Assembly: GCA_010015675.1 (NCBI GenBank)
Contig: ML976994.1
Span: forward strand, 155,633 to 219,632
From: Byssothecium circinans
Taxonomy: Eukaryota; Ascomycota; Dothideomycetes; Pleosporales; Massarinaceae
DNA: 64,000 nucleotides
Direction of reading: 5' to 3'
The notes under the pieces were generated by a model. That model did no database searches and had not been told where the DNA came from. It saw nothing but the letters and a program-made list of their open reading frames with translations. Position numbers and translations under genes: made by a program. Positions 45,770 through 54,925 of this stretch are shown piece after piece; the stretch's first letter is position 1, and the number at the start of each line of letters is the position of its first letter.

Positions 45770-46788
45770 TCAAGCTGCGCCCGAATCACCCAAATCGCAC
45801 CGCGTCATACTTTCTAGGCCAAAGAAGCTTAAAGCTTGCGTTGGGTGAAGAGGAACAACGTGCCCCACGCCCCTTGCACTGTATCCTGTCAACTTCGTCC
45901 CATCTCCGTACGTCATCTGAGTGTAGTTAGGGTCTGGAGTGTTCGTCGTATTTTTCGCGAAGGCCACGCCATGCACATTACTCCACTGTTTCAAGTCCTC
46001 GATGAAATTTTGGTACGCCACGGTGGTGTCGCTTGTACCGTGCTAGATCTGCATCTTTGGCCAGGGCCCTTTGAAGCTAGGGTTGTATCCGCGAACGATG
46101 TCACCCCATTGCTGCGGTGTCTTGACGAGTCGACCCAAGCCGCAAGGGTCGTAAGGATTCGGAGGTGTACCGTCAGGCACTGCCATGCAGCCAGCCGCAA
46201 CCCCCGAGTACACGGATGCAGCGGCGAAAACATCCGGATAGACTGCGGCTAGCACATTTCCCATCATCGATCCCGAGGATGTGCCAACAACAAAGACACG
46301 AGTGGGATCGGCGGAGTATTTCGAAAGAGCATAGTCGACCTGTTGAGCATCAGCACTAGATCAATTAGTAACGGGGAACGGTGCGGACATACCATTTGCA
46401 CAATACTTTGGGAGTCGCCGCCTCCATCACGTATCAGACTCTTTTTGGTACCGGCGTCCCAGCAGAGAAGATCGTGCGTAGATGATGGGTAATGAGAATA
46501 GCACCTTTCTGCTTGGCGAGCGTTGCAAGGTTGCCGTCGCTGTAGTACCCCTGCGCGGAACCATGGCAACCATGAAGCTGTCCAACTCCATTAGCTTTTT
46601 CCTAGAGTATCTATCAAGCTCGTTGGACTTGCTCCGACTAGGATGGGGGCTTTGGCCGGTACGTTTGCGGGCACATCAATCCACATCTGGATGCCAGATG
46701 GATTGCTCCCGAAATTCGAAACTCGAGTAAGAGCTGCATTTGCAACACCCAAGACGAAGCAATTCAGGATGGTACTGGCGGGATGCAT
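45770..46788 (-). pseudogene. CE1-type acetylxylan esterase (AXE1-like), two lesions
   Basis: CE1 acetylxylan esterases are secreted serine esterases that remove acetyl groups from xylan. The gene starts at 46788 with a signal peptide (MHPASTILNCFVLGVANAA), then RVSNFGSNPSGIQMWIDVP. A GC..AG intron (46578-46632, donor GCAAGT) restores frame into LHGCHGSAQGYYSDGNLAT. Near 46490 one nucleotide is missing: the frame KGAILI must shift to reach YPSSTHDLLCWDAGTKKSLI. A GT..AG intron (46340-46392) follows, then VFVVGTSSGSMMGN with the GxSxG nucleophile and VYSGVAAGCMAVPDG. At 46043-46045 a TAG replaces the Trp codon of the conserved MQIWHG segment. The frame continues as HGTSDTTVAYQNFIEDLKQW and YSARGVGHVVPLHP (likely catalytic His). 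A frameshift plus a stop make it a probable recent pseudogene. Confidence 0.8.
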
Positions 46789-47184
46789 GATGATGGTTGG
46801 TAGAGCTGCGAGTCGTGCAATAACTTTGCATCATGAGCTGTGGACGGGAAGGCCCAATATATAGACTGAAGCACCTGGCGACTTGTACTGGCAAATCGCA
46901 CTAACATGACATAGTAATTGCCCGATCGAGCTCGGTCAAAGAAAGACTATCAGCGTGTTGAAATTGCGGTCCCATGAATCCGACCGCCTTGCTGTTGCAT
47001 ATTGATAACTACCTAGAGATGTTTTCCTGGGGTTGAAAGGTCCTTCCAATACCGTCTACCTACCGACGGAGAAACAAGAGCATCTGGAAAGTAAGGTTGA
47101 GCTCTGCATAAAACACTATCCTAGATGACAGGGTCACGACCAACGGTAATACAAAGGGGCAAATTTGAGAATTCTGGATGTCCT

Positions 47185-47220
47185 ATGCTCGGCAACATGC
47201 TCGGCAACATGCTCGGCAAT
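47185..47220 (+). repeat. 12-bp tandem repeat, 3 units
   Basis: ATGCTCGGCAAC occurs twice in a row, followed by ATGCTCGGCAAT. Confidence 0.95.
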
Positions 47221-47348
47221 CTGGTTGACAACCTATCGCTGATTGGCCAAAGCCAGGATGCTCACTATATGGGGTAAGTAGTTGATCGCGGGGCTTGCTG
47301 TTTCGTTTGTAAAACAAAATGCCGTCTAGCTATTTGTTTAAGGCCCCA

Positions 47349-47549
47349 CACGCGTTGAAAGAGCTCCCCGCACACCTTACACTTTCTCACCAAGTATCAC
47401 CTACGATAACATGTCAACTACACTACTTTTAAATTTGATGAAACGCAGAATTGCAAATCTAGGTCTTCTCTTTTATATGGGAGTAGGAAGATATTAAAAA
47501 GGCTTTGTTGTGTGTGGAAAAATATAAGGCGAAGGTTTTTGGTATGCGG
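47349..47549 (+). repeat. Dispersed repeat, copy B
   Basis: This is the second copy of the repeat at 29409-29613, in the same orientation. On the minus strand it encodes GEKV, a stop, then GVRGALSTRV, matching GERVLCVRGILSTACV of the exonuclease-like frame in copy A. Several differences from copy A are C-to-T or G-to-A changes. Confidence 0.75.
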
Positions 47550-48802
47550 AGAAAAATGAGTTGCCCCTCTGTACAGGCCCCAGGGCCCTACAGGTTCCCG
47601 GTAGTCTAGTGAACACCAAAGCCTCGGGTGAACTTAAAAAATATCCGACTTACGCGTCCTCGGCTCAACACGCACTGAGCTGCCTCTCGCTGTACCGTAA
47701 AGGCCTCCCGAGAATTTGCTACCGCGAGGGCTCGCCCAAATGCTCGAATAACCAATGTGACCTCTCCTGCGATGCTTCATACAAGGTCAATCGTACTTGC
47801 GAAAGCGTGATAGAGCGTAATTCACTCTTGCATTCAACACTCTTCTACACAACTTGTTCGCATGAGAATAGAGCGAACTCCATACCTGGTACACTACGGA
47901 AACTACACCCCTTATCATAGGAGGGTAAACCCTGTAGTAAGGGATGAAAAGACGGGGTATTTGCGCCACGCACCACCTCGCTTCAAGTAGCTACACGCTC
48001 ACCACCGGCGAAGGCATGTGATAATGGAGGGTAAAGTACGTTATCCCAAGCACTTACCCTATTCCCTGCTCTAAGACTCGAAGAGGTGCCTACTACTTGG
48101 GGGATTAATTCTGGCCTCCTATGCTAAGGGGTTTACATTTGGTGGTATTGCATCAGGCATTAATGTTCAAACCATCTAGAGAGCGAGATGATTCAATCGA
48201 ACTGGTTCGTCGTCTTTCGAGGCAATACGCAAACATAATCGCCATTGTTCACCTAGCAACCTTTATAGTGAACAACAGGCCTGCGCGCCGCAGGAGGGCC
48301 TTCATCAAGTAATGCGCTACGAGGGACATCAAGCATATAAGAACAACTCCAACTCCAATTCTTCTCACATCAGCACCGCAAATTGTCGCCCATGAGGGGC
48401 TGAGTCAGGTGATGTGATCCCTAGCATATATATCGTCTGCGAGGCTAGGCTTAGCGAGCAGCGATTCGTCCTGTCATACACTGAATGGCATACTGCTGTT
48501 CTTCATCGAAGCTTACATTGTCTCTGTGACCGTATCCTGACACAAATGTTTGGACTTTCTCGTGCAATGCGGCGAAAGCGACTACGCCACAGACGGCCAT
48601 TGGCTAACCGATCAGGCAGACAGGCTTCAGCCTGCACACCCCAGCTCCATCACTCTACCAAGCCCCTTCTGCCTCCAATATTCCAGCCATTCCCACTCGA
48701 AAAGAAGAGTATTTAGACTCTGCTTTCCCCTCTAGTTATTCTATGACCTCTCTCCTACGGCTCACACTCCAAACAGCAATTATATCCGAAAACCCCGAAG
48801 AA

Positions 48803-49710
48803 ATGACTACAGTAGCAAAGGCTAGCCCTCCATCTTTCAGGTACTACGCGGCCAGGATATCTTCATCAATGGATGCTAATTCGAATCCAGTGCTCTTGCA
48901 CGCGAAAATGACGTAGTAACAGTCGATGTCGGCCCCGAGAACCAGAAATTCCACGTCTACACGAAACTACTCACCTCTTATTCCGACTACTTCGCCAAGA
49001 CACTCTCCGGCGACTGGAAAGAAGCTCAAGATCGCACAGTCCAGCTCCCAGACATTGAACCCCGTGTCTTCGAGCTCTTTATCGACTGGCTTTATACGCA
49101 AAAACTTCCGACGAAACGCGTCGAATGGGTGGCTCTCGAAGGCGATCTTGCAAACCTCCAAGACGATTGTGCCGAGCACAATCGTCTGATTGACATGTTA
49201 CAGATCAAAACGTATATCTTCGCAGATCGCTTCTTGATCCCAGGCTTTCGGTGCGCACTCCACAACAGCATGGCGGATGTTCTAGTTCGAGTAGGGAACC
49301 CACCATACTACGATATGATCATCTACGCTTTCGACAACCTACCGCCCAAGAGCAAAATGTTGTCGCTGTTGGTCAGAATGCACTGTGAATTCTGGAACCC
49401 TGCGCTGGATAAGGACTTCAAGGGAGAGCTGAGACGGAGGGCAGAGTTGCCTTATGAGTTCTTGATGCGCAGCATGATATGCTATGGCAAAAGGAAAAAT
49501 AATGAGGACCTCTCGCTTACAAATGTGAGATCTTGCCATGACCATGCGTGTGACGAGGATAGGCAGGCTTGTGAGGGGTGTATGGGCGCGGAAGAGGAAG
49601 AGGAAGACTACTTTCTGGGGGTCGAAGAGGAAGATGATGTTGAAGATGGGAAAGAGGGGGAACCGCAGGTTGTGGAGAAGGCTTGGTCGGATGCAGAGGG
49701 GCCAGTATAG
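48803..49710 (+). CDS. BTB/POZ domain protein 1 of the cluster
   Basis: A predicted 285-residue protein. Exon 1 (48803-48840, MTTVAKASPPSF) and exon 2 (48891-49710) join through a 50-nt GT..AG intron. The BTB fold follows at once: DVVTVDVGPENQKFHVYTK, LLTSYSDYFAKTLSGDWKEA, VQLPDIEPRVFELFIDWLYT. A helical C-terminal part shared by the cluster comes next (YIFADRFLIPGFRCALHNSM, YYDMIIYAFDNLPPKSKML, LPYEFLMRSM). The tail has a Cys/His-rich patch (CHDHACDEDRQACEGC) and then a Glu/Asp-rich run. BTB domains mediate dimerisation and Cul3 binding in many proteins, but no partner domain is visible. Its function is unknown. The short basic exon 1 and intron 1 are the shared architecture of all four paralogues. 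Confidence 0.8.
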
Positions 49711-50549
49711 CGGCTTGACATTGTACCCCCTGCAGCTAAACCGACTGCGGCGACGCTGGACCTGTAAGGCAGTAGTACTCAGTCCGCAGCAGTTGCTCAG
49801 ACCGAAGGAGCGGACCCTGGCAATTAGGAGCTCTGCCGCGCAGTCTTCGAATGGCAAGAAATTCTGAATAGATCTATCGCTAGGAGATCTTGATTCTCAA
49901 TACGCTGCTCACAAGTCAACTAAAATTATGATACATTCCCTCACCCTCACGTGATTCAAAGGAGCTCCACACTACGCCCAAATGCAGTTCACTTCCTAAG
50001 TCTGACATCTGTTCTGATCTTAAGGCCTTTATTGTACCAAAATTGTCTTTCTAAGCGAGATTGATTGACAATATTTTGCGATAAAAGGTGTTTGTCAGAG
50101 ATGCTGCCTGGCCGGGATCTTGATGCATCTTGCCGCAACCTGAAAATGAGAAATAAGAACGCCTGTCTTAGCCTTTTCTGATGCTTAGGAAAAGAAGCGT
50201 ACAAAACAAAGTCATTCGAACTTAAGACCGTATAATTGAGTATTTCTTAAGCCAGTTTGTTAATCATTCGAGTAGCTTCTGTTGTTATGTTGTGCCAGCT
50301 TTGGTTTTTGCTTTTCCCCCCACTTGTCTCACACGGACGGGAGAGTGCATCGAGCTGTTGGGATTCTGACAGCTGGCCTTTTGAACACTTACAGAACTTC
50401 GAAAGGTGACTTAAAGGACAAAGCTGTCTGCTGTTTGCCCTTAAGGCAGTGCCGGCTTCGTCGCCCAACCGAGAGACTGTCTCCCCGTCCCACCCGGTCA
50501 TCTTCCCAACATCTACCGTGTTTTCACTCCATCTCACATCTCACACATC
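49711..50549. other. Intergenic between BTB1 and BTB2
   Basis: About 840 bp, A+T-richer in the middle (49920-50280). No gene is seen. It holds the BTB2 promoter. Confidence 0.45.
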
Positions 50550-51387
50550 ATGCCAAAGAGAAAGAGAAGCCCGTCGCCCTCTTTTAGGTGAGCAGCATGA
50601 AGAGAAAGACAGGATCTGGGCTAATACCACTACAGTGACCTCGCACAAACAAGATACAGCAACGGTTGCAATCGGACCTGAGAAAAAAATCTATCAACTT
50701 CCCAAGCACCTGCTCTCGTATTACTCCAAGTACTTTCGCGCGGCTTTCAAGAAAGGCTGGGTGGAGGCAGACGAGGGGGAAGTGACTGTAGAAGACTTGG
50801 AGGTCGCCATCTTCAACTTCTACGTCGACTGGATGCTCACCCAAGAGCTACCCAAGGCCGAAGTCGACTGGGAGAGGGCTTACAACGAAATGACCAACCA
50901 AAAAGCAGCTGCTGATGAGGTCATTGTGAGAGCAATTGCCCTTGGCAGTCGAATCATGTCAATCGAGTTCCAGCGGGCGGCGGCCGAAGCGCTTGCGAAC
51001 AATCTAATCGACCGTTTCCAAACCCCAGGATATGAAGCAATCATATATGCCTTCGACAACCTTCCGGCGGGGGACCCGACGCTGCAATTCTTGGTGGATG
51101 TGCACTGCGCCTTCTGGATGGAAGAGCATGACGACGAGAACAATAGAGTACTGCGAGACGAGTTGCCATCAGATTTCTTCATTCTCGCCATGAAGCGGTA
51201 TAGCGCGATTGGCCACAAGGTAGTGGAAGCAAAAGAGATCCACAGACCAGTGTACCCTGGATATAACGACGATGAGTTGCCGGCACGGAAAAAGCAACGA
51301 GGAACGGCGTCAGGCATAAGGATTATTGCAAGAATGTGGTGGAGAAGACTTGATAGTATATTGGAAAGGCTTGTAGACGATGTCTAA
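50550..51387 (+). CDS. BTB/POZ domain protein 2 of the cluster (frame of exon junction uncertain)
   Basis: The BTB core is intact to the TAA region at 51387: TATVAIGPEKKIYQLPKHLL, YYSKYFRAAFKKGWVEADEG, EDLEVAIFNFYVDWMLTQEL, then the shared helical part (IALGSRIMSIEFQRAAAEAL, YEAIIYAFDNLPAGDPTLQF, LPSDFFILAMKRY). It ends with a basic segment (PARKKQRG) and a Trp/Arg-rich tail instead of the Cys/His patch. Exon 1 by homology is 50550-50587 (MPKRKRSPSPSF) with an intron 50588-50635, but then exon 2 reads SDLAQT and loses frame. One surplus A at about 50651-50652 would explain this. Alternatively translation begins upstream in the other frame, where an ATG at 50449 reads through without an intron. 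Either a frameshifted gene or a changed start; function unknown. Confidence 0.7.
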
Positions 51388-51432
51388 CGAAGATAAGGTG
51401 AAGATTTTGGCATGTTGTCGGTGTAAGAGGAA

Positions 51433-51608
51433 CTTGGGACCAGACTTGGGAACAATCAATTAAGTGGGGCTGGCGCAGTGAAATTGAATTGATTGATTAC
51501 CTATTCGGGCTAGAGAATTCCCTGTATAGGTTTAACCCCTACTTAATTGGGTTAGCGGTGGTTTCTACAGAGCCGATTGAATTGATTGTTCCCAAGTCTG
51601 CTTGGGAC
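51433..51608. mobile_element. hAT-like MITE, 160 bp, with 8-bp target-site duplication
   Basis: A 160-bp element (51441-51600) has perfect 21-bp terminal inverted repeats: the left end begins CAGACTTGGGAACAATCAAT and the right end is its reverse complement, finishing CCCAAGTCTG. It is flanked immediately by identical 8-bp direct repeats CTTGGGAC (51433-51440 and 51601-51608). An 8-bp duplication and termini beginning CAG fit non-autonomous hAT-superfamily elements. It has no coding capacity. It lies 45 bp after the BTB2 stop. The duplicated target resembles part of the terminal repeat, so some of the symmetry could be coincidental. Confidence 0.7.
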
Positions 51609-51730
51609 TTGCCATTGCTATACGTCTGCATGAGGGCTATAGAGCCACGTATCAAGACTATTTCCACGGGTTTTTTGGGGCTGAAGGTATCTCCCAAACT
51701 TGCGGCTTAGCCCTTTAGGTAAAGTTCTTG

Positions 51731-51970
51731 GTCACCAAATTCACTTTAGACTGCGACATTGCGGCAGCGGCTGGATCTCTCTAAATTCCCATGATGTTGA
51801 ACCGTGTCTGTTACAAAATTTCGTCAATTGGATAAACAATACTAGGGCAGGAGTGCTGCAAAACTTTGGCAGGCCCAGACTGTGGCAACCGTGGAAGCGT
51901 TGGAGACTTATGACGCGTGCCTGTACACTAATGATCTGCCAATTTGGGTTATGGTTGAAGCAACAATACT
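51731..51970 (+). pseudogene. BTB relic 1
   Basis: A frame reading HQIHFRLRHCGSGWISLNSH, then DVEPCLLQNFVNWIN resembles the IH...W...L.D.EP..F..F..WL core of the cluster's BTB domains. In another frame TYDACLYTNDLPIW recalls ACLYTGELPEAAEW of the paralogues. No start codon or complete domain remains. It is a decayed member of the cluster. Confidence 0.5.
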
Positions 51971-52061
51971 GAACGGGAGACTTCTCACTCGTTAACTCCG
52001 GACAGTTACCAATGTCTTTTGCACTGATACAGACGTTTAAGGTGCTCTTCCACCGCACCGC

Positions 52062-52480
52062 GTGACGGTCAAATCAACCTTCGATTTCCAGCCGGGAAAG
52101 AGATCCACTACTTCCCTTCCTTCCGACACATACCTGGCTGAATAATGGGATATACATCTGCCTAAATCTTGTAGATGGTCCCAAAGCGAAGGAGTAGTGG
52201 TACCAAATTGTCGAAGTCGATCATCCCACTGCCACGGTGTGCGGTGTGCATGATACACTCCTAGCAACCGCTAAAGCATACGCACTCGGCAAAAGACTAC
52301 TAGCGAAAGAGTTCCGCCGCGCTGTCGTCAGCTACATCATCAGAAGAGCTAACCTACGTGACCTCCAGACTTGACTTAGCTTTGCCCTTGCCATTTGGGC
52401 GCCTGAAAACATTCCTGAAGAGTGGAATCTACTCTAGCTCTTTGTAGACGTCTATGCTGAGTTTTGGGAGGGTATACGTA
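52062..52480 (+). pseudogene. BTB relic 2
   Basis: It begins VTVKSTFDFQPGKEIHYF, resembling the first BTB strand and IH motif, then hits a TGA. Further on, 52270 reads AKAYALGKRLLAKEFRRAVV, close to KCYALGDRLITPAFRRMI of BTB3. After a stop come LSFALAIWAPENIPEEW, another stop and LFVDVYAEFWEG, which parallels YIVDGHCTHW. The order follows the paralogues, with at least three stops. Confidence 0.6.
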
Positions 52481-52858
52481 GTGAAGGCTATAATGAGTGA
52501 AAACTTGAAGATGCGCATCCCCGAGCTTTTCTTCACCGATCCGTGAAACGAGCTCAGTGAGATGGTCCAGCTTTTATCGACTGTTGCTATCTTGACACAT
52601 ATCGGTCTTCTGGACTGGGTGATAGTTCTATACAACACAAAGCTAGGTTTGCCTTAATCTCAATTATATAAGCCATTTTTAATTCAAGGTTATATGTGAG
52701 TCAACAACTAGGATGTACGGCCTTCACCTTCACTCTCACCTCACCCTCACCTTCACCTACGCGAGCTTCAGTAAATATGAGCGTACTAATTTAGATCCCT
52801 TCCAAATCCACCATCCAAATTCTTCCACCACAAATCACCAACCTCCAAGATTCAAGCC
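52481..52858. other. Promoter region of BTB3
   Basis: 378 bp containing the end of relic 2 and A+T-rich sequence (52640-52700), then CTTCACCTTCACT-type repeats just before BTB3. No gene. Confidence 0.45.
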
Positions 52859-53729
52859 ATGGCGCGATCCAAAAACAAGACCACTCCCGATGAGCCACCT
52901 AGCGTGGGGTATGTGAAGATCGCATATGAATAGAAACACAAGCTGACCTGCCCCAGTGCCGCCCTCAGTGAAGGGATTGTCACTATCAAAGTTGGCCCCG
53001 AGTCAAATCGAGGTGACTTCCAAATCCACAAGGCTTTGCTTACGCACCACTCCGAGTACTTTCGCGCGGCTCTGGAAGGATCATGGAAGGAAGCTCAGGA
53101 TAAGGTTGTGATCTGGAATGATGTGGAATCAGAGATCTGTAAGTGCAGATGTTTTCCTGGTTGCTAGTCACGAGACTAATTGTCATATTCCAGTTCAAAT
53201 ATTCGCCGCATGGCTGTACACTGGTGAACTGCCGGAGGCCGCTGAATGGATCAACATCCTTGGTCGCGTTCGAGGAAAAACAAAACGAGAGAACTGTAAT
53301 ACTTTCCGCGAAGTAGTCGTCAAATGCTATGCGCTGGGCGACAGGCTCATCACACCGGCATTCCGTCGGATGATCTGCAATTTTATCGTTGATGGTCCTA
53401 GGTTGGAGCCGATGGTTATCTATCAATTCGCAATCACCGCATTTGAGCGGCTACCAACAGAGTGTGTTATACTCCAGTACATTGTCGATGGACACTGTAC
53501 CCACTGGAAGCAAGGAAAGGATAACGCCAAGACCAAGCAACTTGAGCAGCAACTTCCACACGAATTTCTGCGACGGGTCATGCGGCGGTTCGGAGAAATG
53601 CGAGAGGAGAAGGAGGAAGTCCAGGCAAAGAGGCGATGCTACTACGAGCACACAACCGAGGAGCAGGAGGATTGTGACGGACTACATATGCACTATGACG
53701 AGGATACTGACTATGGATATTTCGAGTGA
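52859..53729 (+). CDS. BTB/POZ domain protein 3 of the cluster
   Basis: A predicted 255-residue protein. Exons 52859-52908 (MARSKNKTTPDEPPSV), 52957-53138 and 53194-53729 join in frame through GT..AG introns. The BTB core reads GIVTIKVGPESNRGDFQIHK, ALLTHHSEYFRAALEGSWKE and VFQIF-type FQIFAAWLYTGELPEAAEW. The helical part includes KCYALGDRLITPAFRRMICN, YQFAITAFERLPTECVILQY and LPHEFLRRVMRRFG. A C-terminal motif RRCYYEHTTEEQEDCDGLH gives C-x3-H-x7-C-x3-H, followed by an acidic end. The role is unknown; no kelch, MATH, zinc-finger or BACK domain beyond this helical part is recognised. It is about 55% like BTB4 by eye, suggesting a local duplication. Confidence 0.85.
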
Positions 53730-54022
53730 ACTGAGCACAGCCACGGGGCTCAAGGTCATGGAAATAGCTGTCGAACATCAGACGAGGGCATGTAAAAAGG
53801 GTGAGGGATGGACTTGCCCTCACCCGATGGACTTAGCCAGCCACAAGAGAAGAACTGAACACCTTCTACCTTTACTTTGTTCTACATTCGATCCATTAGT
53901 GACATGTAAATACCTCACTCCGATTCCTTTCTCCTATCATCTACTTCGGCACAACCCGACCCAAAACCCAAAATCCCTTCCCACAACAAGTCTCAGCAAC
54001 GACCTCTTCCACTCCTTCCAAA

Positions 54023-54925
54023 ATGGCGAAGCTGAATACGGCGAAGAAGACGAAGAAGAAGGCACCGGAAATAGGGTAAGTCTCCCCGCCCCACCATGCA
54101 CCTCATCCCTCATTAATTATTGAAACAACTCAGCGTTGCCATCACCGAGGGCATGGCGATCGTCGAAGTCGGCCCTGAGCGGAAGAAGTTCCATATCCAT
54201 AAAGCCCTGCTCACCCACCACTCCGAGTACTTCCGAAAAGCATTGAGCGGACCATGGATCGAGGCTCAGGAAAGCGTGGTTAAGCTTTCTGATGTGGACC
54301 CTGAGGCTTGTGAGTATCTTCCCCAACAAATTTGGGTTGGAAAATCTTTTACTGACCTTTCCAAGTCGGCACATTCGCTTCATGGCTCTACACTGGCAAA
54401 TACTCTTTCGGCGATGTTGAGTGGGAAGATGACATGGAAAGACTCGGAGCCAGCGTGGGGATATATCTCCCATGCGTCAAAGCATATGAGCTCGGAGACA
54501 GACTGTTGGCAGACGAGTACCGTCGAACAGCCAACAACGCTTTGGCCAAACAGCTAGTTGACGAACTATTATTCGGCAGGGAAGATTTCTACAAACTGGT
54601 GATATACGCTTTCGAGCATATAGCAGAAGACCGAATCGTCCTGCAATTTCTCGTCGACTATTTCTGCAAATTTCCCAACTATGAGATCCTGGGTGAATCA
54701 CCCATGGGAACCGAAGAGATTGCGCTTCGACAGGAACTTCCCAGGGCATACATGCTGCGTGTCATTCACGAGAAGTGCGACCCAAGGTTGCTCGGATTCT
54801 GCAATGGGGAGAGGGACGAAAGGGAGCGGTGTTACTTGGAGCATGCGGGAGAAAAAGAGCAGGCTAAATGTCCGAAGCTGCATATGGATTTCGATGAGCG
54901 GGAAGGTTTGGCACATTTCAAGTAA
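54023..54925 (+). CDS. BTB/POZ domain protein 4 of the cluster
   Basis: A predicted 262-residue protein. Exons 54023-54075 (MAKLNTAKKTKKKAPEI), 54134-54309 and 54366-54925 join in frame; both introns sit where they do in BTB3. The basic, Lys-rich exon 1 could be a nuclear or nucleic-acid-facing tail. The BTB core reads GMAIVEVGPERKKFHIHKAL, THHSEYFRKALSGPWIEAQE and FGTFASWLYTGKYSFGDVEW. The helical part includes KAYELGDRLLADEYRRTANN and KLVIYAFEHIAEDRIVLQFL. The C-terminal motif RCYLEHAGEKEQAKCPKLHM is C-x3-H-x8-C-x3-H, then an acidic end. Function is unknown. It is the best candidate, with BTB3, for a functional member. Confidence 0.85.

Larger units (their letters stand above)
46789..48802. 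other. Repeat-bearing intergenic region before the BTB cluster
   Basis: About 2 kb with no recognised gene. It contains a 12-bp triplet repeat (47185-47220) and dispersed repeat copy B (47349-47549). A plus-strand frame at 47561-47920 is Cys/Ser-rich without a known domain. The broken, A+T-richer look resembles the 26-30 kb island. Confidence 0.45.

Noticed and set aside
47561..47920. Cys/Ser-rich frame of 119 codons beside repeat copy B
   Set aside because: No signal peptide, no domain and repeat-like surroundings; not enough to call a small secreted protein.
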